A DNA stretch of 6,426 nt, from positions 1 through 6,426 of the forward strand of contig WLOR01000079.1 in NCBI GenBank assembly GCA_009699165.1, given 5' to 3'. The notes beneath the pieces were generated by a model, which saw only the letters and a program-made list of their open reading frames with translations, did no database searches and was not told the origin of the DNA. This document shows, piece by piece, positions 1-6,305 of the stretch. Each line of letters starts with the position of its first letter. Position 1 is the first letter of the stretch. The position numbers were made by a program, and so were the translations under genes. Origin of the DNA: Actinomycetota bacterium. Lineage in GTDB: Bacteria > Actinomycetota > Actinomycetes > Nanopelagicales > Nanopelagicaceae.

Positions 1-1454
1 ACTGCAGTTGGATGGATGCTTTGAATTCTAGCAATCGAGTTCTTTCTCCATGTTTGACAGTGCACATTTTTAAAGGCACCTTGGTCTGGACGGGGTGCAT
101 CTACTGAGGGACAGGCAGACTTGGTAAGTGATATCAATTTAAAACCTTGTTCTACGGCAAAGTGTTCAAGTGCCGGAAACCACTGGGCGGCGTGTGAATC
201 ACCGAAGAGAACAATAGTGCGTGATGAATTTTTTGCTCCATAAGTACAAAAACCAGACTTTGTTTCACCATAGTTAACGTGACAACCATCTGAATAGACG
301 ATCGGCTTCGAGACAACTTGTTTTAAATTGAAAGTAAAACCTGCATCTCCTTTTGTCGTGATAGTCGAGGTGGCACTGTGTGCAATTACTAGACCTACTA
401 TCAGAGATGCGATTGTTGTAGATATCGCTCCTATATAGATTTTGCGAGGGGCAATTGTTATGTGACGCAGTGGCTCTTCCAAGAATTTATTTGTCAAATG
501 GGCGAGCACAATGGTCACAGCTATACATGCGACTCGTTCAATAAAATGCAACGGCCTACCAAGTGCACTGCTTGGTAATACAAGTGCGGGCCAGTGCCAG
601 AGATACAACGGATATGAGATCTTGCCTAACCATTGAGCAACTGGATTATTTGCTACATCGTTAAACAACGGTGGCCAGACGGCAATTGTGGCGATGAGTA
701 AGGCGGTCCCAATAACGGGTAGCAGAGCATTAACTCCGGGAAATGAAGTGCTTTCATTAAATCTCAATGAAGCGACAAGTACTGCTGCTAACCCTAACCA
801 TGCTGGAAAACGACTCCACTTGAAATCCTTTGGAATGAAAAGTAGAAGAGCTCCAATACCAAGCTCCCACGCACGTGTTGGTAGGGAGTAGAAAGCCCAA
901 ATTGGTGATGTCTGGACTTGGTAGACAGATAGGGCAAACGAGGCCGCTGTAATTATTGCGACTCCCAGCAATACTGTTTTTTTACCTTTACGGGCGAGGA
1001 AAATCATGAAGATTGGCCAGATTAAATAGAACTGTTCTTCAACAGCTAAGGACCAGTAGTGAATGAACGGTGAAGGAGTTGCATTCAGGTTCTGATAGTC
1101 ATTTTGCCACCATGCAAAGAGATAGTTGGAGATATAGGCCGCTGCTGCAAATAGGTCTCGGCCAAGGGCATCGCGTGTGATTACCGGTAGAACAAACCAT
1201 CCAATGAGGGCGGTTGCAAACAGTACAAAAACGGAAGTTGGTAAAAGTCTTTTTATTCGACGCTGGTAGAACGCTTTTAAATCCAGCCTGCCGTTCAAAT
1301 CTATTTCGCGCAGAATAAGACCAGTAATTAAGTAGCCTGAAATCACGTAAAAAATATCGACGCCAATAAAACCGCCAGGAACTAATCGTGCATGAAAAAG
1401 CGTAACCACAATGGCTGCTAAGGCACGCAGTCCTTGTATCTGGAGAATTCGCAC
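1..1454 (-). CDS. Acyltransferase-3/SGNH (OafA-like) membrane O-acyltransferase, C-terminus cut by window edge
   Basis: The frame is open from a GTG at 1454 to the left edge (484 codons seen; family members are usually about 600-700 residues). It encodes a polytopic membrane protein that should transfer acyl groups to cell-surface or exported glycans. Seen: the N-terminal acyltransferase-3 signature R10-x10-H21, with H21 the expected catalytic histidine; the GGFIGVDIFYVISGYLIT motif (27-44); the HYWSLAVEEQFYLIWP motif from H132; and many hydrophobic helices, the last about 338-358. An SGNH-hydrolase-like domain follows, with GDSH at 418-421 (Ser420 probable nucleophile). Cysteines 391, 403, 448 and 466 suggest disulfides in an extracytoplasmic domain. 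GTG is the only usual start after an in-frame TAA upstream. It lies two bases after the apt stop with no clear Shine-Dalgarno site, so translational coupling is likely. The acylated substrate cannot be told from sequence. Confidence 0.93.
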   Translation of the reverse strand, partial: MRILQIQGLRALAAIVVTLFHARLVPGGFIGVDIFYVISGYLITGLILREIDLNGRLDLKAFYQRRIKRLLPTSVFVLFATALIGWFVLPVITRDALGRDLFAAAAYISNYLFAWWQNDYQNLNATPSPFIHYWSLAVEEQFYLIWPIFMIFLARKGKKTVLLGVAIITAASFALSVYQVQTSPIWAFYSLPTRAWELGIGALLLFIPKDFKWSRFPAWLGLAAVLVASLRFNESTSFPGVNALLPVIGTALLIATIAVWPPLFNDVANNPVAQWLGKISYPLYLWHWPALVLPSSALGRPLHFIERVACIAVTIVLAHLTNKFLEEPLRHITIAPRKIYIGAISTTIASLIVGLVIAHSATSTITTKGDAGFTFNLKQVVSKPIVYSDGCHVNYGETKSGFCTYGAKNSSRTIVLFGDSHAAQWFPALEHFAVEQGFKLISLTKSACPSVDAPRPDQGAFKNVHCQTWRKNSIARIQSIHPTA

Positions 1455-1456
1455 AG

Positions 1457-1984
1457 CTATGCAACTACCAAGGAGCTGACTTTAATCTCTGAGTATTTTT
1501 CAGAAATAAGCTGACGTCCGGCGAGTTCAGCGATTTCTATCACGGTTATGACGTTAGTGACTTTTCCGCCGCCTCTCTTGATTAACTCAATCGCAGCACA
1601 GATAGTTCCTCCTGTGGCGAGAACATCATCTATGAGAAGAACTTCTGCTCCGTCAATGAGTGCATCGGTATGAATCTCTAATGTGTCTTTTCCATACTCT
1701 AATCCGTAACTCTCTGAAAAGACGCTATGTGGGAGCTTTCCTGCTTTTCGTATTGGAATAAAACCAGTGGCAAGTTGATGCGCAACTGCAGATGCGAAGA
1801 TGAATCCTCTGGCCTCAACTCCGGCGATGACGGATCCACCAGCGGCGTACGTTGCAAGCTGCGATGTTACGACCGCAAATGCTTCACCATTGGCGAGAAG
1901 TGGGGTTACGTCCTGAAATCGCACCCCAGCAATTGGGTAATCTGGAATTTCACGGATGAGCGAGAGCGCATCATCAATCTGCAT
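1457..1984 (-). CDS. apt: Adenine phosphoribosyltransferase
   Basis: Cytoplasmic purine-salvage enzyme that converts adenine plus PRPP to AMP plus pyrophosphate. The 175-residue product has normal family length. Seen: the N-terminal PDYPIAGVRFQDVTPLL block (14-30), the GVEARGFIFASAVA block (55-68), the flexible-loop region IRKAGKLP through YGLEYGKDTLE (78-103), and the PRPP-binding loop VLLIDDVLATGGT (115-127), whose Asp119-Asp120 pair and TGGT bind ribose-phosphate. The ATG at 1984 gives the expected N-terminus and no alternative lies nearby. It is one base after the 3' end of tRNA-Leu, so any ribosome-binding site would have to be inside the tRNA. No TANNNT -10 element sits at leaderless distance, which suggests cotranscription with the tRNA. 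Many actinobacteria carry apt between secDF and relA; that context is absent here. The downstream acyltransferase follows after two bases. Confidence 0.97.
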   Translation of the reverse strand: MQIDDALSLIREIPDYPIAGVRFQDVTPLLANGEAFAVVTSQLATYAAGGSVIAGVEARGFIFASAVAHQLATGFIPIRKAGKLPHSVFSESYGLEYGKDTLEIHTDALIDGAEVLLIDDVLATGGTICAAIELIKRGGGKVTNVITVIEIAELAGRQLISEKYSEIKVSSLVVA

Positions 1985-1985
1985 G

Positions 1986-2069
1986 TGTCCGAAAGGGGAC
2001 TTGAACCCCTAAGCCCTTGCGGGCACTAGCACCTCAAGCTAGCGCGTCTGCCAATTCCGCCACCCGGAC
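1986..2069 (-). tRNA. tRNA-Leu (anticodon GAG)
   Basis: An 84-nt class II tRNA folds by eye. The acceptor stem pairs GTCCGGG with TTCGGAC (two G-T pairs), followed by discriminator A at 1986. The D-arm contains GCGGAATTGGCAGACGC. The anticodon stem is CTAGC/GCTAG with loop TTGAGGT, placing GAG at 2035-2033. The long variable arm is GCCC-GCAA-GGGC. The T-arm is AGGGG-TTCAAGT-CCCCT. The GAG anticodon, long variable arm and A73 discriminator identify leucine, reading CUC and CUU codons, and the layout matches E. coli tRNA-Leu(GAG). No CCA is encoded, so it must be added after processing. The apt start codon begins one base downstream. The gene diverges from the M20 peptidase gene. Confidence 0.97.
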
Positions 2070-2082
2070 CGAGTGAGGGGCA

Positions 2083-2111
2083 AGGATAGCAATTCGATGA
2101 GAGAATGCCTA
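2083..2111 (-). promoter_or_regulatory. Candidate promoter for tRNA-Leu, apt and acyltransferase
   Basis: On the minus strand, TAGGCA (2111-2106, four of six matches to TTGACA) is separated by 17 bases from TATCCT (2088-2083, four of six matches to TATAAT). TATCCT is preceded by TG in extended -10 position. Transcription would begin about seven bases before the tRNA 5' end. It lies in the only non-genic space, 2070-2112, between the divergent tRNA and M20 genes. The call rests on consensus matching alone. Confidence 0.38.
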
Positions 2112-2112
2112 A

Positions 2113-3420
2113 ATGACAACATTATCTCTACTTGAGCAAGAAGCCATACAGATCTGCCAGGATCTAATCAGAATCCCAAGTGTGAATTTCGGTGACGGCA
2201 AAGGGGACGAGAAAGCCGTCGCAGATTATGTCGTGCAATCGTTATCAGAGGTCAACATCGCCGCAACAATCTATGAGTCTGCACCTGGTCGGTGCAATGT
2301 TGTAGCAATGATTCCTGGGCGAGACTCAACCAGGCCTGGGCTGGTTGTACATGGTCACTTAGATGTCGTTCCTGCCAATGCCGATGATTGGAGCGTGGAT
2401 CCTTTTTGTGGTGACATCATCGATGCAATGATCTGGGGACGCGGCGCAGTCGACATGAAAAATATGGATGCAATGATCTTGGCAACCATTCGTGAATGGT
2501 CACGAGTAGGTTACGTTCCACCACGTGACATTGTTCTAGCTTTTTTTGCAGATGAAGAAGCTGGAAGTATTTATGGTTCACATTGGATGGTAGATAAACA
2601 CCCTGAAATTTTCTCCGGATGCACTGAGGCAATCTCTGAAGTCGGTGGTTTTTCGGTAACTGTTGCTGGGGGAAAGCGTCTCTATATGATCGAGACTGCT
2701 GAAAAGGGAATCCACTGGATGAAGTTAACTGCAGAGGGACGTGCAGGCCACGGTTCAGTTATGAATGATGAAAATGCACTGACTCGTTTATCGCAAGCTG
2801 TAACAAATATTGGAAATCATCAATGGCCTCAAAGATATAGCACAACTGTAAAAGCTCTTTTCAAGCGCGTAGCAGAAGCAACTGGTAAGGCTTATGATGA
2901 AAAAGATTTACGACCATTATTGAGTGAAGTGGGTTTCGCTGCTCGAATGATTGGAGCTACCCTGCAAAACACTGCAAATCCAACGATGCTCGAGGCGGGC
3001 TATAAGGCAAATGTGATACCGGGATCAGCTAGTGCGGTCATAGATGGCCGCTTCATTCCAGGTTTCGAGGACGAACTCAACGAGACCATTAAAGAGCTGA
3101 TCGGCGCACATATAACTATCGAAACTATTACACGCGATGCAGCGCTCGAGGTGCCTTTTGAGGGTGATCTCGTTGATGCAATGTGTAAGGCGATTTTAAA
3201 TGAGGACCCTGAGGCGATTCCTGTTCCGTATTTAATGAGTGGCGGAACCGATAATAAAGCACTGGCAGAACTCGGAATTATTGGTTATGGATTCTCGCCG
3301 CTCAAACTCCATGAGGATTTTGATTTCATGGCGATGTTCCATGGCGTAGATGAACGAGTACCTGTTGAAGGTATAACTTTTGGCGTACGCGTGCTTAAGG
3401 ATTTTCTAGAAAACTGCTAA
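2113..3420 (+). CDS. M20 family metallopeptidase (dipeptidase/deacylase/DapE-like)
   Basis: Predicted cytoplasmic two-metal amidohydrolase of the M20/ArgE/DapE/CPG2 superfamily, 435 residues. It has the domain order of the mycobacterial Rv2141c-type proteins. Seen: HGHLDVVP at 80-87 (H82 metal ligand, D84 supporting Asp), GRGAVDMK at 109-116 (bridging D114), ADEEAG at 146-151 (general base E148, ligand E149), ISEVGG with ligand E176, the lid/dimerisation-domain AGHGS with H213, and C-terminal ligand H410. All expected metal and catalytic residues are present, so it should be active. The substrate is uncertain: a peptide, N-acyl amino acid or succinyl-diaminopimelate is possible. DapE itself is usually shorter (about 375 residues). 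A GAGAGA stretch at 2099-2104 is only a weak ribosome-binding site. GAGAAT at 2101-2106, six bases before the ATG, could instead be a leaderless -10. The stop overlaps that of the convergent aldo/keto reductase. Confidence 0.93.
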   Translation: MTTLSLLEQEAIQICQDLIRIPSVNFGDGKGDEKAVADYVVQSLSEVNIAATIYESAPGRCNVVAMIPGRDSTRPGLVVHGHLDVVPANADDWSVDPFCGDIIDAMIWGRGAVDMKNMDAMILATIREWSRVGYVPPRDIVLAFFADEEAGSIYGSHWMVDKHPEIFSGCTEAISEVGGFSVTVAGGKRLYMIETAEKGIHWMKLTAEGRAGHGSVMNDENALTRLSQAVTNIGNHQWPQRYSTTVKALFKRVAEATGKAYDEKDLRPLLSEVGFAARMIGATLQNTANPTMLEAGYKANVIPGSASAVIDGRFIPGFEDELNETIKELIGAHITIETITRDAALEVPFEGDLVDAMCKAILNEDPEAIPVPYLMSGGTDNKALAELGIIGYGFSPLKLHEDFDFMAMFHGVDERVPVEGITFGVRVLKDFLENC

Positions 3421-4361
3421 GCACTCACATCGTTGAGCGCGCTTCGGACAACATCCGGCAGTGCAATCTCTTCGCTTTGTAAAGCTCCACGAAGTTGGGC
3501 TCCATTGCGCGCTCCGATTATCGCACTGGTCACTCCCGGTGCATCACGAACCCATGACAGTGCAACCTCCAATGGAGAGTAGCCCAGACCAGTGGCTGCA
3601 ACGGTAATTGCATCTACGATTCGCATGCACCTGGCGTCCAAGTACGGCTCAATATGTTTTGCAAAGTGAGGCGCCGCGCCGCGGGAATCACTAGGAGTGC
3701 CATTTCGATATTTCCCAGTTAAAACACCGCGCGCAAGCGGGGCCCATGCAAGAAAACCGATCCCGCACTCATGTGCACAGTCCAATATTTCAATCTCGAC
3801 ATCACGATTGAGTAAGGAGTATTCAGATTGCACGGTCGTAATTGGTGACTTCATTGAGTTTGCTTGCTGCTTTGTCGCAGCTCTTGCTATCTGCCATCCC
3901 GCGAAATTGCTAAGACCTACATACCGTGCGCGCCCAGTTGTATATGCATAATCAAGGGCGGCTAGTGTCTCGTCCAACGGTGTGTGGTCATCCCATGCAT
4001 GAACCTGCCAAATATCTATGTAATCAGTGCCTAGGCGAGACAGTGATCTATCTAGATCGGCAATTAAAGCTCCTCTAGATGCATCAACGCTTCGCACTCC
4101 ATCTGTAAAACTTAAGCCTGACTTTGTGGCGATAACTACCTCGTCGCGTTCAAATAAGGTACCGACTAGGCCGCCAATTACTCTCTCGCTATCCCCATCG
4201 CCATACGTATTTGCTGTATCAATGAAGTTTCCGCCGGCATCGATGTATGCCCGACATTGGTCAGCAGCTTCATGTTCATCGGTGTCACGTCCCCACGTCA
4301 TAGTGCCAAGGCCCAAACGTGAAAGCATAAGTCCACTATTGCCGGCTCGTCGCATCTCCAT
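3417..4361 (-). CDS. Aldo/keto reductase, NADPH-dependent type
   Basis: Cytoplasmic TIM-barrel oxidoreductase that reduces aldehydes or ketones with NAD(P)H; 314 residues, normal for the family. The catalytic tetrad is complete: D48 and Y53 in FIDTANTYG, K80 in IATKSG, and H121 in WQVHAWDD. The start GNSGLMLSRLGLGTMTWG (7-24) is the typical first strand. The cofactor-phosphate region is seen as GLSNFAGWQ, VQSEYSLLNR and, near the C-terminus, SAIIGARN. The substrate cannot be predicted. ATG 4361 gives MEMRR and ATG 4355 gives MRR; both are plausible. AGGG at 4372-4369 could be a ribosome-binding site seven bases before 4361, but the same bases form TAGGGT, a leaderless -10 candidate. It diverges from the phosphatase-mshC operon, and its TAG overlaps the M20 stop. 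Confidence 0.94.
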   Translation of the reverse strand: MEMRRAGNSGLMLSRLGLGTMTWGRDTDEHEAADQCRAYIDAGGNFIDTANTYGDGDSERVIGGLVGTLFERDEVVIATKSGLSFTDGVRSVDASRGALIADLDRSLSRLGTDYIDIWQVHAWDDHTPLDETLAALDYAYTTGRARYVGLSNFAGWQIARAATKQQANSMKSPITTVQSEYSLLNRDVEIEILDCAHECGIGFLAWAPLARGVLTGKYRNGTPSDSRGAAPHFAKHIEPYLDARCMRIVDAITVAATGLGYSPLEVALSWVRDAPGVTSAIIGARNGAQLRGALQSEEIALPDVVRSALNDVSA

Positions 4362-4367
4362 GAGGCG

Positions 4368-4373
4368 ACCCTA
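4368..4373 (-). promoter_or_regulatory. Candidate leaderless -10 element for aldo/keto reductase gene
   Basis: On the minus strand TGC-TAGGGT fits the actinobacterial TANNNT -10 consensus with an upstream TG. Six bases (CGCCTC) separate it from the ATG at 4361, so transcription could start at the A of the start codon. No convincing -35 was seen at 17-18 bases. AGGG within it could instead act as a Shine-Dalgarno site for a transcript that starts farther upstream; the two readings exclude each other. Confidence 0.3.
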
Positions 4374-4399
4374 GCAAGAGTCATGCATAAAACCTGCGA

Positions 4400-4405
4400 T
4401 AGCCT
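4400..4405 (+). promoter_or_regulatory. Candidate leaderless -10 element for the phosphatase-mshC operon
   Basis: TAGCCT fits TANNNT and is followed by seven bases and then ATG 4413, the geometry of leaderless actinobacterial promoters. No Shine-Dalgarno site precedes 4413, which agrees. The element lies inside the longer reading frame beginning at 4383, so if it is used the 4383 start is not translated. No strong -35 is visible. A weaker alternative is CATAAA at 4386-4391, which would give a leader of about 15 bases. Confidence 0.3.
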
Positions 4406-4412
4406 TGGCGAT

Positions 4413-5090
4413 ATGCAGGTAGTTTTAGTTCGACATGCCCACTCCGAGGCCAATGCCAAAGGCATCCTCTCTGGAAGAACACCTGGGGTCGCACTTTCTT
4501 CTAAGGGCATTGCGCAATCTCAAGACCTGATATCTCGACTAGGCAACTTCAAAATCTGTGAGTTAAGAACTAGCCCCTTAGAGCGTTGTCTTCAAACGGT
4601 TACGCCATGGTGGGATGCCATTGGTAAGAAAAATAATCACGGAATCGAATTAAAGAGAGATTCAAATCTTATAGAGGTTGATTATGGTCTCTGGAGTGGT
4701 AAGAAACTTTCGAGTCTATCTAAAAAGCCTTTATGGAAAACAGTGCAAAGTAGTCCAAGTGCGATGTATTTTCCTTCCGGTGAAGGAATCGCCGAAGTTC
4801 AAGTTCGCGCCATGCGCGCTGTTCATGAATCAACATCAATCAAACGCAAGGGTGCAGTAGTTCTATTTAGTCATGGGGATGTTATTAAATCGATTGTCGC
4901 ATCAGTATTAGGTATGCATCTAGATGATTTTCAAAGAATAGTCATAGACCCGGCTTCGGTAACGGTTCTAGAATTCACTGCCTCAAAGCCCAGAGTTCTT
5001 TTACTCAATGACTCGCGCTCACAGTTGTCTGATTTACTGAACGCGCCGTTGCCAAAGAAGAATCTCTTAGGTGGGGGAGCCGGTAGGTGA
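4413..5090 (+). CDS. Histidine phosphatase, MSMEG_4193-type putative phosphomutase
   Basis: Predicted cytoplasmic phosphoester hydrolase or mutase of the histidine phosphatase superfamily; 225 residues from this start. Seen: LVRHAHSEAN at 5-14 with phospho-accepting H8 (RHA rather than the usual RHG), GRTPGVALSSKG at 21-32, SPLERCLQT with phosphate-binding R58, proton donor E88 in LIEVDYGLWSGKK, and second catalytic His H154 in FSHGDVIKS. The catalytic residues are complete. ATG 4413 is preferred because family proteins begin directly with the first beta-strand and RH motif, and because TAGCCT precedes it at leaderless distance. The in-frame ATG at 4383 would add ten residues with no strong ribosome-binding site. 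It is the first gene of the mshC operon. Its stop overlaps the next start as GTGA. The substrate is unknown; the context suggests a sugar- or inositol-phosphate in mycothiol synthesis, which is inference. Confidence 0.92.
   Translation: MQVVLVRHAHSEANAKGILSGRTPGVALSSKGIAQSQDLISRLGNFKICELRTSPLERCLQTVTPWWDAIGKKNNHGIELKRDSNLIEVDYGLWSGKKLSSLSKKPLWKTVQSSPSAMYFPSGEGIAEVQVRAMRAVHESTSIKRKGAVVLFSHGDVIKSIVASVLGMHLDDFQRIVIDPASVTVLEFTASKPRVLLLNDSRSQLSDLLNAPLPKKNLLGGGAGR
5073..5079 (+). promoter_or_regulatory. Ribosome-binding site for the DUF3090 gene
   Basis: GGGGGAG lies seven bases before the GTG at 5087 and inside the 3' end of the phosphatase gene. It is the clearest Shine-Dalgarno-like site in the window. 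It supports the GTG start that overlaps the upstream TGA stop by four bases. Confidence 0.6.
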
Positions 5091-5593
5091 GTTTTCATTT
5101 TGAATCTGTCGACCGATTTGTAGCTGGCACTATTGGCTTGCCGGGCGAGCGAGAGTTCTTTATTCAAGCCCGACGCGCTGAGCGGGTTGTTACTGTTGCA
5201 GTTGAAAAGATGCAAGTTGCAGCTCTATCTGATCGCCTAGAAAGATTGCTAACAGATCTTCGCAGAAGTGATCTTGCACTTAAAGTTATAAGCGCTGCGG
5301 TAGATAATGAGGCTTTAGATACGCCTATAGAGCCCGAGTTTGCCACCGGGTCTATGTCGATTTCTTGGGATGAGGCCTCCAGCACAATTACAGTTGAACT
5401 CTATGAAGTTGGCTCAGATGAGGAGAGCTCAGATAGTTTCTTAAAAGTCTCCTTGGATTTAGCGCAAGCAAACGCCTTCGTTAAACGCTCAAAGGCTTTA
5501 GTTAGCTCCGGCAGGCCTCCTTGCCCTTTTTGTGCAATACCCGTAGATCCGCAAGGCCACTTATGTCCGAGGGCTAATGGCTATCGTCGATAA
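5087..5593 (+). CDS. DUF3090 (TIGR03847) family protein of unknown function
   Basis: A 168-residue conserved actinobacterial protein with no known biochemical role. The N-terminal part, beginning SFHFESVDRFVAGTIGLPG (2-20), is the family hallmark. An EREFFIQAR strand and a helical stretch of about 40-68 follow, then an acidic beta-rich middle. The tail is GRPPCPFCAIPVDPQGHLCP (142-161). Its C146-x2-C149-x8-H158-x-C160 spacing looks like a small zinc-binding or redox cysteine site, which is inference. No signal peptide or membrane segment is seen, so it is probably cytoplasmic. It starts at a GTG within the phosphatase stop (GTGA) and ends 17 bases inside the next gene, so translation is probably coupled. 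Fixed linkage to mshC suggests a role near mycothiol metabolism, but no function can be assigned. Confidence 0.92.
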   Translation: MSFHFESVDRFVAGTIGLPGEREFFIQARRAERVVTVAVEKMQVAALSDRLERLLTDLRRSDLALKVISAAVDNEALDTPIEPEFATGSMSISWDEASSTITVELYEVGSDEESSDSFLKVSLDLAQANAFVKRSKALVSSGRPPCPFCAIPVDPQGHLCPRANGYRR

Positions 5594-6281
5594 GTTAGAG
5601 CTTCTAATGCATGGCGACTTGACGGTAACAGGGCGACTCGTCGATGCATCAAATGCAACTCTTTATGCGACTCTACATCGTGGGCAGGAGATGATGACCT
5701 GCATATACAAGCCCGTTGCGGGGGAGAGGCCATTGTGGGATTTCGAAGATGGAAATCTTGCGCACAGGGAGTACGCGGCATACATTCTCAGCCAAGCACT
5801 TGGCTTTCACATTGTCCCCATGACGGTTTTGCGTGAAGGCCCGTACGGCTTTGGCATGGTGCAAGAGTGGATCGATATTGATGATTCGATAGATCTGGCA
5901 GATTTCTTTTCGCAAGATCATCCACAGTTGCGCCAAATGGCGATATTCGATGCGATCATCAATAACACAGATAGAAAAATTGGACACTTGCTACCAACAA
6001 AGGAGGGCGCTCTTTATGGTTGTGATCATGGAGTCACATTTCACACCGATGATAAATTGAGAACGGTTTTGTGGCAGTGGGCCGGTGAAGCTTTAACTGC
6101 GCCAGAACTTGCACAACTTTCAGAGGCGCTAGATATATTTGGTTCCGATTTAGATTTAACTCCATACCTCACGCGAGCCGAGTGTGATTCGATTTCTGCG
6201 CGTATTAAGAGATTAATCTCCAAGGCCGTCATGCCCTCACCTTCACCCGACTGGCCTGCCGTTCCTTGGCCTGCATTTTGA
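5577..6281 (+). CDS. SCO1664-family (TIGR03843) PI3/PI4-kinase-like protein
   Basis: A 234-residue conserved actinobacterial protein, function unproven. Seen: LLMHGDLTVTGRLVDASNAT (9-28) resembling a glycine-rich entry strand; CIYKPVAGERPLWDF (42-56) with K45 in the place of an ATP-binding lysine; and HREYAAY (63-69) with E65 as possible salt-bridge partner. The segment DAIINNTDRKIGHLL (125-139) contains N130/D132 like the catalytic loop of PI3/PI4-type and HipA-like kinases. CDHG (149-152) places D150 where a metal-binding DFG would be. Phosphotransfer or AMP transfer is plausible, but the substrate is unknown. ATG 5577 overlaps the DUF3090 gene by 17 bases, with GAGGG at 5569-5573 only three bases upstream. 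ATG 5607 (residue 11) is a less likely alternative because the LL-x2-G-x-L opening looks conserved. The gene precedes mshC by 24 bases. Confidence 0.91.
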   Translation: MAIVDKLELLMHGDLTVTGRLVDASNATLYATLHRGQEMMTCIYKPVAGERPLWDFEDGNLAHREYAAYILSQALGFHIVPMTVLREGPYGFGMVQEWIDIDDSIDLADFFSQDHPQLRQMAIFDAIINNTDRKIGHLLPTKEGALYGCDHGVTFHTDDKLRTVLWQWAGEALTAPELAQLSEALDIFGSDLDLTPYLTRAECDSISARIKRLISKAVMPSPSPDWPAVPWPAF

Positions 6282-6305
6282 AAGATGATTAAGTAGGATG
6301 CCGAT

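Noticed and set aside
975..983. Runs of seven T (977-983 in the acyltransferase, 2539-2545 in the M20 gene) as possible phase-variable slippage sites
   Set aside because: Both lie in intact frames coding for Lys-Lys and Phe-Phe segments. Seven-base runs are common at this GC, and nothing indicates switching.
1099..1464. A 121-codon minus-strand reading frame beginning upstream of the acyltransferase start
   Set aside because: It is in a different frame from the acyltransferase, whose frame shows clear family motifs throughout. The alternative product is Cys/Arg/Trp-rich with no recognisable motif, so it is a shadow.
1986..2069. tRNA-Leu 3' end as an integration (att) site for a mobile element
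   Set aside because: No repeated copy of the tRNA 3' end, integrase or foreign gene is seen; apt, a housekeeping gene, abuts the tRNA.
4027..4374. Plus-strand reading frames opposite the aldo/keto reductase (3697-3951 and 4027-4374)
   Set aside because: They are antisense to a gene with a complete catalytic tetrad, have low-complexity Ser/Arg/Pro composition and no ribosome-binding site.
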